A DNA stretch of 64,000 nt from positions 392,001 through 456,000 of the forward strand of contig JAGUCH010000006.1 in assembly GCA_019096065.1 (NCBI GenBank). The letters run 5' to 3'. The DNA is from Paracyclopina nana. Lineage: Eukaryota > Arthropoda > Copepoda > Cyclopoida > Cyclopettidae. Of this stretch, positions 34,344 through 44,586 are shown piece by piece. Numbering within the stretch: the stretch's first letter is position 1; each line of letters opens with the position of its first letter. A program made the translations under genes and the position numbers. The notes beneath the pieces are model-generated. The model was not told the origin of the DNA. It did no database searches and saw nothing but the letters and a program-made list of their open reading frames with translations.

Positions 34344-35394
34344 TGACATTTTGTAAGAGATCTGTCACAATAATAGAATTTTGTACACAAGAAAATTGCC
34401 AAAACTGCCAAATTATCAAGAATAACAAAAATGATTTATAAAAGTTTGTATAGCACAAAGAATTTCAAAAATTCAATAATACATTTGATACAATGTCAAA
34501 ATTGTTGAATTTCTAGTGGAAATTGCAGCCTTTGTCCACTTCTTGTCAAAATTGCAAACCTGGCCAGTAATTTGACACCTACTCAAGATTTGGGCTCTTT
34601 TCTGCTCAGGGAGTCTGGTAGCTCTGCAGCGACCAGATGTGGCGCATAAATTTCTCATGTAGTTGGATATGTAATCAAACATTTGCTAAAAGGGTAGGTG
34701 TAACCATAAATCACACACTGGCCCATAAGGGAAAAAAGTGAGACCACCTAGGAGCCAAAAAAAATTGTAATTACCCTGATTTATGTGATTTTCTCCTCAT
34801 CTTCGAATTCGAGTTTTTTTCACGTGAAATTGTCAGGTTGTACTACATCAATAATTTTATTTGACCACATGAGGGATCAACTTTCATTTTTCCATCAATC
34901 AGCTGAATTTATGCAACTTTCAGTGAAATTATACATTTGGAATTACAAAAGACTTCTTTCTATATGTTCTTGCTATGCTGCATTAAGAAGCTAAGCGAAG
35001 CTAATCCAATTTTTGCAAGAAGCCATGCCAAATTGGGATTTCCTTTGGATCTATGCGAAATGGGGAGACGGTCAATAACACACTAAACGTGAGCTGAAAC
35101 GGCCACTGTGCAAAGAGATGTCTAATGCTTGATTAAGGAGCCAGTTCCTGCGAAGGAAGGCCTACATACCAAAACCTCAAGGGTGAGACATTAATAACGA
35201 AATTGACGCACTAGCCCTTATCAGAAAGTGTCAAAGTGCCACTAGAATGTCGCACTGTGAGAATGTCATGGCTTATTAATTGAAAAAATAAATCAATCCT
35301 TAGCTCAAAAACCAGGATATTTTGTGTTACTGCTTCTTATTGAAGGCTCAGAAGACTGAAGCATCTCAGCTCAAATTGTTTAATAATTAGTAGT
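34344..35394. other. intergenic DNA with a doubtful minus-strand exon
   Basis: A minus-strand frame at 34473-34682 starts with ATG just after an acceptor-like CCCTTTTAG. It encodes 69 residues with four Cys (CATSGRC and CQITGQVC). It could be the last exon of a small secreted peptide gene, but no upstream exon was found. The rest shows no gene. Confidence 0.3.
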
Positions 35395-35900
35395 GTGGTT
35401 GGGTCTCAGTTTATCAGGGTCTCAGTTTACGTGGATCCTTATTCAGAAAGTTCTTGATTTAGAATTGTCTCAGTTTGGGACTGTCTTAGTTTGGGACTGT
35501 CTCAGTTTGGGACTGTCTCAGTTTGGGACTGTCTTAGTTTGGGACTGTCTCAGTTTGGGACTGTCTCAGTTTGGGACTGTCTCAGTTTGGGACTGTCTCA
35601 GTTTGGGACTGTCTCAGTTTGGGACTGTCTCAGTTTGGGACTGTCTCAGTTTGGGACTGTCTCAGTTTGGAACTGTCTCAGTTTGGGACTGTCTCAGTTT
35701 GGGACTGTCTCAGTTTGGGACTGTCTCAGTTTGGGACTGTCTCAGTTTGGGACTGTCTCAGTTTGGGACTGTCTCAGTTTGGGACTGTCTCAGTTTGGGA
35801 CTGTCTCAGTTTGGGACTGTCTCAGTTTGGGACTGTTTCAGTTTGGGACTGTCTCAGTTTGGGACTGTCTCAGTTTGGGACTGTCTCAGTTAATTAAAGA
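35395..35900. repeat. 16-bp minisatellite (GTCTCAGTTTGGGACT)
   Basis: About 26 highly homogeneous 16-bp units GTCTCAGTTTGGGACT between 35470 and 35890, with degenerate units on both sides to about 36090. Three overlapping chance frames arise because 16 is one more than a multiple of three. The high uniformity implies recent expansion. Confidence 0.95.
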
Positions 35901-36199
35901 ATCTCTGATGAGAATTATCTTAGGCTTGATCTGCTAGCAGGGTCTCAGTTTGTATTTCAGAAAAATAAAGTCTCAGAAAACAAGTGTCTCAGCTTATTAG
36001 TGTCTCAGTTTGGTACTGTCTCAGAGCCGAAGCATCTCAATTCAGAATCATTTTACTGGAAAAGTGTCCCTGCTGAGAAGCTGTCTCAGGTTGGAATTGC
36101 TAGACTTTTTTTAGCATGAGTCTCATCTTTCAGCTTAGCTAGGATTACGCTCAGCTCGGAACATAGATACACAAATGAGTGGGTCAGCGATCAGACCTC

Positions 36200-36950
36200 A
36201 CACGTCGCCGACCGGGAGCGAGCGTGCAAAAGAAGGGCACAATTTATCGGCTCAACGTGGCCAAGTCATTTGAAACAGTGTCAGCGTTTTGATCGTTGTT
36301 ATTATTTACTGAGTGTGGCTTGCGACGCGTGGCGATCATAACTTGTCCACTGAGTGGAAAACAGTTCCGAAAAATCTGTTGGCTATCAAAGAAGTCAATC
36401 TGAAGTCAAAATGCAAATATTTTTTACTGAGGCTTGTGTTTTGCATTTTTCAACTTTGGCAATCTTGATATAGCCAAAAAATGGCCGCTCGTGCATAAAC
36501 ACTTTGTCAAGTTTATGCACACAAAGACAAATGGCCGGTTCAAGTACTAGGTCAAGCTTTCGTGAATATCGTATCTGACTTTTGAATATAAAAAAGAGGA
36601 ACCTCCAGTAGGCCTGAAAACCTGCTGTGCACAGTGGGCCCAAAGCTCCCATAAAGTGGCCAATTTGTTGACGACGAATTTCTACTCACCTATAAATATC
36701 CGTGGACGTCCCACAGATTCTCAAATTATGTATGCATCTTTAGCTCTTTTTACTTCCAACGCACTCTGGGCCGCCACAAAATATTTGGACGCAACGTTTG
36801 CCGCACAGTGGACAAGTTATGATCACCACGCGCATCAAGCCACACTCAGTAAATTATGAGAATGCTCATTACGCTGACACTGTTTCAAATGACTTGGCCA
36901 CATTGAACCGTTCAAAGTACGAAAATTGTGCGAAGGCGTCCAGTGTGGAA
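36200..36950. mobile_element. foldback/MITE-like inverted repeat
   Basis: Arms of about 115 bp (36245-36355 and 36795-36905) are inverse complements at roughly 85-90 percent by eye, sharing GTGGCCAAGTCATTTGAAAC and GATCATAACTTGTCCACTG. The 440-bp centre has no gene. Exact ends and target duplication are unclear. Confidence 0.65.
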
Positions 36951-37953
36951 TTTTTGAATATGGAACCTTAGTCATACTGGAAAACAGTTGGACATCTTTG
37001 GCCGCCAAAAAATTATGTGCATACTTAACTAAGTTTGGAAATGGGAAAAGAGTTGAAAGATTATCTTCATGAGTTGCCATTTCTTAATCTCCCAATTTAA
37101 ACACTATGGCATGTGCCACTGAAAAGTTTGGAAAAATTGGACCTTACAAATCAGCTGATTGGTTTGCTTGCCAACACCGAATAAATTAGTTCATAGTTTG
37201 AGCTGATGATTGCTGAGCAATTGTAAGGCTTCTTAAGCCATTAAAATAAATAGAGTCATTCATTTTTCATAACTCTCTGCACAAGTGAACTGTCAAGTCA
37301 TTATTTTTTCAGGGCCAAACCTACCTTGGTCATCTTCTTCTTCTTCTTCGTCAAAAAATCCAGCCAATTAGGCGCATATTTTTTACTTAAGGTCATGGCT
37401 TTGAAAAGAGAAATTAAGAAATAAGTGGTTATTTATGAGGCCAGATAAAGAAGCTCAGGCTAATTAGAGGGAGTGGTAATTTTCCCTGATTTTTCTTAAT
37501 GATACCTCTGAGCTCATCATCAACTGTTTTCTTTTCCACCTAGATCCCTTGCACAATTTCATTTAGGGTGACACCTAAATAATTTAGCACAACAACAATT
37601 GCCACTACTGATAAAAGCCATTGTACAATTCTGCTACCAAGTGAATAGTAGCTAAACAAGCCTTTCTTGCCAACAGACCAGAATAAAATTGTGATTGAAA
37701 ACATGACTGATTACCCTCATCAATGGGCGTGAGCATAATGACACCACGAGGGCAAAAAAGGCTTAATCCAAAAGGTAATTTCAGGCCCTTGCACAAAAAA
37801 GAGGTTGCATGATTATCCATCCCTTTTGGTTGCGCTGTGTAAGAAGTTTCTTTCATTTCCAAGTCAAAGTAATTAACTAAGACTAAACTAATCCATACTT
37901 TATGGTCTGGCCTTTTATGAAGAAATCAAAGAATTGTTCATGTTGAATTGGTT
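36951..37953. other. intergenic DNA, possible unidentified minus-strand exons
   Basis: A minus-strand frame at 37605-37862 looks codon-like (LPFGLSLFCPRGVIML) and ends in a donor-like GAGG|GTAATC near 37711. A 24-codon ATG exon at 37325-37396 ends in a consensus donor AAG|GTAGGT. Neither is recognised, and I could not join them into a gene. Confidence 0.3.
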
Positions 37954-38847
37954 TCATTTGTTAGTGATTGAGTACACTTCAAATGAATGGTTGAGTCCTT
38001 GCACAGTTTGCAACTTGGCTAGGCTGCAAAGTCCACCTTTAGTCAGATTGGCCTTGGAGAAAAACACTCTTCCCACACGCGAGTGGACTAAGGCCATGGA
38101 GCACATAATGCAAGGCTCGTGACTGAGGTAAACGTCACACCCAGTCAGCAAATAGGCCTCACTGTCTGGCCTTTCTGCTTCAAAGGCCTTGTTTGCGGGC
38201 CAAGCTCCACCTCCATGCGCATGGGCCACACAATCGATCAAGTTCATGGCACAATGTTGTAATGGATGCAAGCTTTTTGTCTCAAAGGCCTCGGCGACTT
38301 TCGCACCTGCTGCATTGAAGACCATGCCAAAGGCCATTGGTGTGGCCTTTTGCAGCAATGCTTTCATCCGAAGGGTGTGAAGCTGAAACAATTCCTCACT
38401 CCAGATCTCTGGAAGTGTTTGAGCTAATATGGCCTCCAATCGATGATTTTCATGGAAATGACATGGCCAAAGGCTGCGAGCTTCATTGAATTGCGCCCTT
38501 GATTGAGGTGGCCTTGAAGGAACTTTTTTGCTGCATAATGCCGAAGAAAGGCCGATTGCCTCTGGTGGCAGCCAACTTTTGCCAGGTTCCCCAATGGAAA
38601 TGATTATTTCAGCACCTGCTTCAACAGCCCTGACACGCTTCAGAAAAAGGTACTTTGGGTGTAAAGGCCAATTTTCTCCCAAATACTTGACAGCCTTGGA
38701 AATGTTCCTTTTCTCAGCAACAAAAGCAACATTGGCCTCAACTGAAGGGACTTCTTCTCGTGTGTAGGACTCGTCAAGGATGGCAGTGATATTCCAGTCT
38801 TGCCTCAAATCCAATTTGGCTTTCTTTGAAAGATGGCATCCTCCCAT
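37954..38847 (-). CDS. ADAT3: tRNA-specific adenosine deaminase subunit 3 (297 aa)
   Basis: The non-catalytic partner of ADAT2. The heterodimer converts A34 to inosine at the wobble position of several tRNAs. A single exon with an ATG at 38847. The N-terminal 150 residues are the variable ADAT3-type tRNA-binding part. The deaminase fold follows, with zinc ligands His198 in HPLQHCAM and Cys246/Cys249 in EPCIMC, then the family signature SMALVHSRVGRVFF and the C-terminal NHSFEVY. The catalytic Glu of HAE is replaced by Ala200, as expected for the inactive subunit, where Val is usual. Length is slightly below the human protein. It is not an ADAT2, which keeps Glu. It lies in the same orientation as the next gene downstream in coordinate. 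Confidence 0.93.
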   Translation of the reverse strand: MGGCHLSKKAKLDLRQDWNITAILDESYTREEVPSVEANVAFVAEKRNISKAVKYLGENWPLHPKYLFLKRVRAVEAGAEIIISIGEPGKSWLPPEAIGLSSALCSKKVPSRPPQSRAQFNEARSLWPCHFHENHRLEAILAQTLPEIWSEELFQLHTLRMKALLQKATPMAFGMVFNAAGAKVAEAFETKSLHPLQHCAMNLIDCVAHAHGGGAWPANKAFEAERPDSEAYLLTGCDVYLSHEPCIMCSMALVHSRVGRVFFSKANLTKGGLCSLAKLQTVQGLNHSFEVYSITNK

Positions 38848-39205
38848 GATAATTTAGAGGCCTATAAGGAAGGTAGATAATAGCATGTCATTTCTGGTCT
38901 TTCTTATCCACAGTTGCACTTTTTTGTCATGTATTAAAGCTAAGAGAAATAGCATAATGAAAAAGAATATGGCATATGCTAAGCAAAAAAGGAAATGTTG
39001 AATAATTAATATCAACCAATTGACATCATGAAAACCAATTACAATCGATTTTCATATCCGACTTTTGTAACTGAATTCTTCTTTTCTTAATGATGTTGAC
39101 TCCTATGTCACAAAATAACACACAAATGCTCATCTGGCATTGGGAAGACAGATGTGCTTTCACAATCACACTCTGATCTGCGAGTCTTTTTCTTCTTCTT
39201 CTTCT
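38848..39205. other. spacer between ADAT3 and the PKD membrane-protein gene
   Basis: 358 bp holding the ADAT3 promoter and the 3' UTR of the minus-strand gene beyond it. A CTT run (39191-39206) lies next to the stop of that gene. No other feature was seen. Confidence 0.5.
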
Positions 39206-40700
39206 TCATGAGATGCTCCCATAGTGGATACTTGTGACAGGATACTGAATGCTTCTAGAAGCCACAGAAGATACATGTGAGACATCATCATTTGAGTTGT
39301 GACCAAAAGCGATCATCATCGAGTCTCTCAATCGTTCCCAAAAGGACTTGTATTCAAATTGCTCTTCCGGGCAGTTGAAGTCAAAGTCTGCAGTCTCAAC
39401 AGACATGTTGGTACGATAGTAGTAGAGCATCATTGATCCAATTCCTATCACCAAAATACCCATCAAGCAGGAGATCACAGGTATTATCACTATTCCTAGG
39501 CTAGGTATAATGACAACATCGTAGATGAAGGCATCAAGGACCATGACACGTTTCGAGATCCCATTGTCCACAATTGTCAAAATGTCATGTGTGCCAGGAT
39601 CTCGAAAGTACCACATGATTGGGAATGAACAATTGTCTGCCAAGAGAAATGTGTCAGTGCCACAAGTCTCATTGCCAGTTGCATTGTAGGGCTGTGGCAA
39701 GACTTGCCAGCAAGCTTTCCATGGACCTGAACCATCACAGTCCATTGTCACTTCCAGGAGTTTCCCAGACCGCACAATGAGATCATCCTTGTTGGTGAAA
39801 TTGAACTTTGTCATGGGAGTTCTTGATTCAACAGTGGCTCGAAAGACTCCAGTTTTCAAGTGAGGAGGTGCATTTCGCTGAAGCTCTGAAGCAGACAAGG
39901 ACCTCAACTTGTCATTGGTTGACATGGACCTCATTGAGGCGACAGCCTCAGATGTGCCAGCAATTTGTGCCATTACAATTGTTTCAATGGTGTACTTTCC
40001 AGGATTGGAAAAGGAGAACTTGAACGAGTTGTTCTCTGATGGACCATAATTTGTGTCATTGACAAACCAAAAGTACTGGATGGCCGCATTGGTTAAATAT
40101 CCTATACAAAGAATCATTGATACTCTTCAGCTTTTCCATTTTAACTTATCATACCTGAAGGGTCATGAAACTTGACGCTAAGCTCTGTTTCTTTTTTGGT
40201 ATTGATTAGCTGACCTGTAATGTCAACTGTGTCCTGTGCTACAGCAACTTGCCCATTGAGGTTTTTCGTGACCTTGTACAACACTGAGGATTCTGCAATT
40301 TTGTCACGACCAAAGATGCCTTGGTAAAAGACACGAACAGTCATTTTATACTGGCGCTCCTCATACTTGAACAGGGATGCATAGGTCACATTCCAGAATG
40401 AGGTAGTTGAACTGATTTCCTGCTCATTCCAATGCCCAGGGCTGGCATCATCATCTAGAGTAGAAAAGATTAAAAAAGGCTCAAAGCGTAAAGCCAAAAA
40501 ATTGACTTACTCCAAGCGAAGTAGAATGGCGGATCATAATCTTGGACGTTATGCAGCTCAGCCTTGAATGTTATCACGGCATCAAGGATGACTGGGCCAT
40601 CAGAGGTCAGCTTAAGAAATGCGCTGTCTTCTGCCAAGGCCACATTGAATGAAAAAACCAGAAAAAGGACAGACATTTGCTTCATTGCCAAGCCCGCCAT
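39206..40700 (-). CDS. TMEM130/PMEL-family PKD-domain membrane protein (461 aa)
   Basis: Three exons on the minus strand, 40700-40511, 40454-40155 and 40101-39206, with GT-AG introns of 56 and 53 nt and matching phases. The frame is open further upstream, but the first ATG is at 40700 in good context (GCCATGG). A signal peptide (about 1-23) precedes KLTSDGPVILDAVITFKAEL, a motif shared by TMEM130, PMEL and GPNMB. The middle holds a PKD-like domain (NPGKYTIETIV) with several N-glycosylation sequons and paired Cys. One transmembrane helix (about 361-390) is followed by a 69-residue cytoplasmic tail with Tyr motifs near the end. A type I secretory-pathway protein; exact role unknown. TMEM130-like is my best assignment. 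Confidence 0.75.
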
Positions 40701-41888
40701 GGCTTTGTTTACATTTTCACTTTGTGCACTTTGTTTTCGCGACTTTTTCGGCACTAGCTTTTTTAGCCCCTTGGAATATTTTCTCCACCACAGCTGAATT
40801 TTAACTAAGGTTACTCAATACTCAAGCTCTCGAAGAAGCTCAAACAAATTTTTTGAGAGTAGCGAGCAGCGTTTTTTAAGGCAACTAATCATGTCAAAAA
40901 GCATTATACTTTTTGAAAATCTGTGAAACATCTAGAAATTAAAATATAATTATTCTTTCTTTAAATTTGGCTCTATTCAATGATTTATGTTTTCTTTGTG
41001 ATTTTTGTACTATTTCACTGTATATTTCCAAGATTTTTTGAAGAAACAAAGATTGACATAGACTCGATCCATTGAGCAATTTCGAGCATCACAAGCCTCT
41101 ATTTTTAGGGCTAATTTTGAATAATTCTGCTTCTTCTTAGATTACACTATTAAAACTATAGATTTACCTAATGTCACCATTTGCAATTTATTTCACATTT
41201 CCTCTAATTTTGATGTTTATTTAATACTCAACGTCGAAAAACTTTTATTTTTCTCTTAGAGCTGTGAACCGACTTGAATTCGATCCGTTTTTCTCATTCC
41301 TCTAAATCTGAAATCAGAAATTTGAATCGGCGCGGCCAGATTTGAAATGGCTCTTTTTTTCTTCTTCTGTGGCTCTTTAAAGTAAATTTTTTGGGTAAAT
41401 GAGAAAAAACCCGGAAAATATCGAATATTCGAAAAGACGAAAATTGAACTTAAGGTTTTTTGGGGATCAATTTCAACTGCAAGACTTGATTTTCAACCTT
41501 TTTTCAACATTAGGCCATAATTAAGGCATTTTTCATCATTATAAGCAACTGCCAACTTGTATGGCTATTTCTTCAGATTTTTTTGCTCGCTTTTCCTAAA
41601 AATCCCTGGTTTGCCTGAACCAAGTGAGAGAGAAATAGTTGATTAATAATTACAATTTTTAAGCTAGTGTCAAATTCAAATCTTTTTGCCCAAATTGTTC
41701 AATTTTGAGCCCAGTTCAGCCAAAAAACAAGCTAAAAATGCATTGTCACTGTTTTTGGCCTTGCCATTTGAGCATAAACGAGAACAGTCCCTTTTGGCAC
41801 TTTTTCACAATAAATAGCCAAAGAGTCGCGCTGCTCCCCAATCAAAACAATAACAAACTCATGTGCGCATTGCTGACATTCAGTGGAA
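40701..41888. other. divergent promoter region between the PKD gene and DDX49
   Basis: 1.2 kb of AT-rich DNA separating two genes that point away from each other. It must contain both promoters. No TATA box, repeat or RNA gene was recognised. Confidence 0.5.
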
Positions 41889-43329
41889 ATGTCAGAATTC
41901 AAAGAAATCATAGGGAAACAATGGATTTTGAAGCAATTGCAGTCGATAGGTGAAAAAATTCATTTTTTATTGATTAGCTTTACTTTGAAAAAAAATACTG
42001 TTCAATGCAGGCTTGAAGAAGCCCACTGAAATTCAAGAGAAGTGCATTCCTGAGATTCTCAAAGGCCAAGATGTGGTGGGCTGTGCCAAGACGGGCTCAG
42101 GCAAAACCTTGGCCTTTGCTCTGCCAATCTTGCAAACCTTGTCAGATGATCCCTATGGAATCTACGCTTTGATCCTCACGCCAACCAGAGAATTAGCCTT
42201 TCAAATTGCTGACCAGTTCAGAATAATGGGCAAACCAATTGGCCTCAGAGATGTTGTGGTCGTTGGAGGTCGTGACATGGTCTTCCAAGGATTTGACCTT
42301 GCCGCAAGGCCACATGTGGTCATTGCCACTCCTGGCAGGCTGGCAGACCACTTGGAGTCTTGTGACACCTTCAGCCTGAAAAAGATCAAATATCTGGTGC
42401 TTGATGAGGCTGACAGGCTCCTGGATGGAGGCTTTGAGGGCCAGCTCAAGGCCATTTTTGACAGCCTGCCCAAGGCCAAGCAGACTCTCCTATTTTCAGC
42501 CACAATGTTTGACAGCTTAGCTGACATCCAAGCAAAGGTGGACTTGAGTGACCAAGTGTTCATCTGGAGGAAGGATGACCAGGAAGAGGTAGAAAAGACT
42601 GTGAAGCAGCTGAAACAAAGCTACATTCTGACTCCAATTGATGCTAGAGATGCCTACTTAGTGAATGTGATCAAGAACTTTGTGGAGAAGCAGCCGAGAG
42701 CATTAGTCATTGTCTTCACCAAAACGTGCAAAGCTGCCCAGCTGATTAGTATGACGTTATCCAGTCTTGGATTTCCAGCCGAAGCCTTGCACTCCATGCG
42801 ATCCCAAAAGGAGAGAATGGCAGCCTTGCAAGCCTTCAAGTCAAGCCAAGTGAAGATTTTGGTGGCCACTGATGTCGCTTCGAGAGGTCTGGATATTCCA
42901 GAGGTTGAGTTGGTCATCAATCACAATGTGCCCAGCGTGACCACGGATTACATCCACAGGGTTGGCAGAACTGCCAGAGCTGGCAAGCAAGGCCAATCCG
43001 TGACCTTGATCACCCCCAATGATGTGGAGTTGGTCAAGGCCATCGAGGAGATGGTTGGCATCGGCATGACTGAGTATGACGCCATCAAGGATGAGGAAGT
43101 GGCTGAAATCCATGTTCAAGTTGGAGTGACCAAGAGGGAGCAGGATATCAAATTGAGTGAGATGGATTATGATGAAAGGAAAAACATCAACAAGAGGAAA
43201 AAGTTGATCAGCAAAGGCCTCGATCCGGATGAGGTTGAGGCCGAGAAGAAGAAAGCTTGGAAGCAAAAGAAGAGATTGCAAGAAAAGCAGAGGAAAAAAG
43301 CAAAAATGATGCAGCAACAGAGCAAATAA
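41889..43329 (+). CDS. DDX49: ATP-dependent RNA helicase DDX49 (459 aa)
   Basis: A nucleolar DEAD-box helicase (yeast Dbp8 orthologue) of small-subunit rRNA processing. Exon 1 is 41889-41949, a 61-nt intron follows, and exon 2 is 42011-43329. The right start is the ATG at 41889: its frame runs into exon 2 and rebuilds the family N terminus (EFKEIIGKQWILKQL, then the Q motif KKPTEIQ). An ATG at 41921 is in another frame and would not join. Motifs: AKTGSGKT (46-53), PTRELA, TPGRL, DEAD (152-155), SAT (183-185), ATDVASRGLDIPE and HRVGRTARAG. The C terminus is Lys-rich, as usual for nucleolar helicases. An AATAAA signal lies at 43536-43541. Confidence 0.95.
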
Positions 43330-43970
43330 ACTTGATATGGTTGAAATGGCAAAGCAACATCACTCCCTGTCAACTCTCACTAGCTAGGTGTCCAAGGCTT
43401 CACTGACTTGGATTATTTGAGTGGAGCACAACTCGCTTATTAATCAAGGTGGAATATTGACAATTGGTAAATTGGTCACGCGTGTAATGGAGCCATGCTT
43501 GCAAATAGCGCATTTTCAGGGACGAGCTTTCAAGCAATAAAAATAAACTGGCTCATCATTTGTCAGACTGCTTATGAATGTTTCAATATTATAATATTCA
43601 CCATTTTGTTAGCCATCTCTGTCATGTAAAAAGATTGAAGACAGCCAAAAAATCTAGCTCAAAGTGGCATCAAACATTAAAAGGAGACTGATCAGAAGAA
43701 TGCACTACATTTTTCAGTTATAAAAATAAAAGCAACTAGAAGATAGTAGAAGAGACTGTAAAAAGCTGAATAGCTTTCTGTTTTCACCTTTGGGAGCTGC
43801 TAGGTATATAAGTTTGGGGAAAAGTTTTCCCTTTGCACTAGAAAAGTAGGTTAGGACACTAAAGAAGAAGAGACTTGAGGAGTGGAGTACTTAAAAAACC
43901 CCACAAGAAATGATCAAAGGGATTTCAAGCTGAATAAGTGTCAGAGCTCTTTATTCACCAGTGGTTGCTA
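43330..43970. other. convergent 3' flanks of DDX49 and the small membrane-protein gene
   Basis: Holds the DDX49 polyadenylation signal AATAAA at 43536-43541. It also holds, on the minus strand, an AATAAA (TTTATT on +) at 43950-43955 only 16 nt beyond the stop of the facing gene. Nothing else was recognised. Confidence 0.55.
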
Positions 43971-44586
43971 CTATTGTTGGTGGTTTGTTGATCTTGATAT
44001 CATATTGATCAAGTGCCACTTCTGATCCAGCATGATGTACAGATAAAGGCCAAGAAAGGCCATGGCTGATATGCCCATTGCCACCACACAGAGTCGACAC
44101 AATGTCACTGTCACATCCTCATTTTCAGCCTAAAAAAAAAAAAAAAAAAAACATAAAACATAAAAATTATTTTAAAGTCCATTGAGGAAATATTTAAATA
44201 ATAGTCTCTTAGATGAACACCACATAAACAGCAGGTAATCTGGACATAAATTGCAAAGTGTAAGCAAAAAATTGGCAGAGTTGGCTTTTTTTGGCCATTA
44301 ATGGCACTCATTGGTTCCAGACGGGTTAAATTACCTTTTGGTTGATTGCCATTTTCCGTCTGTGTAATCTGGCCATTTTTGGCCCCAGTTTTTCTGCTGC
44401 TGGCATCGCGCTCTCCATGCGCGCTTTTAGGCTCATTGCTTTCATATATTTGTTGTGCACAGCGGGGTCAAAGCAGGGGTCAAACGGGGGCAATGTGTAC
44501 ACACATTTGTCCGAAGTGATCACATGCTTGGACCGATTTTGACGAGCCCTTTTATTGGCAGCCATCTGACTAATGATGGCCGCCAT
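43971..44586 (-). CDS. small single-pass membrane protein, unknown (136 aa)
   Basis: Two exons on the minus strand: 44586-44335 and 44129-43971, with an intron whose acceptor follows a long T run (GT-AG, phase 0). The ATG at 44586 opens a basic N-terminal part (NKRARQNRSKH), then VYTLPPFDPCFDP and a Lys/Arg/Met-rich helical stretch. Exon 2 encodes a hydrophobic helix (about 98-118, LCVVAMGISAMAFLGLYLYI) and a short tail ending NHQQ. No signal peptide precedes it. The tail-anchored or single-pass layout resembles small mitochondrial or ER membrane proteins, but I recognise no family. The clean splicing, open second exon and polyadenylation signal support a real gene. Confidence 0.65.

Noticed and set aside
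35393..35937. Repeat frames of 108-166 residues
   Set aside because: These are three frames of one 16-bp minisatellite, which cycles through all frames every 48 bp.
37325..37396. 24-codon ATG exon with a consensus donor on the minus strand
   Set aside because: The nearest acceptor adds only six codons before a stop, and the 30-residue product matches nothing known.
41705..41953. 82-residue frame ending MDFEAIAVDR as DDX49 exon 1
   Set aside because: Its phase does not join exon 2; the overlapping frame from 41889 does and restores the family motif.
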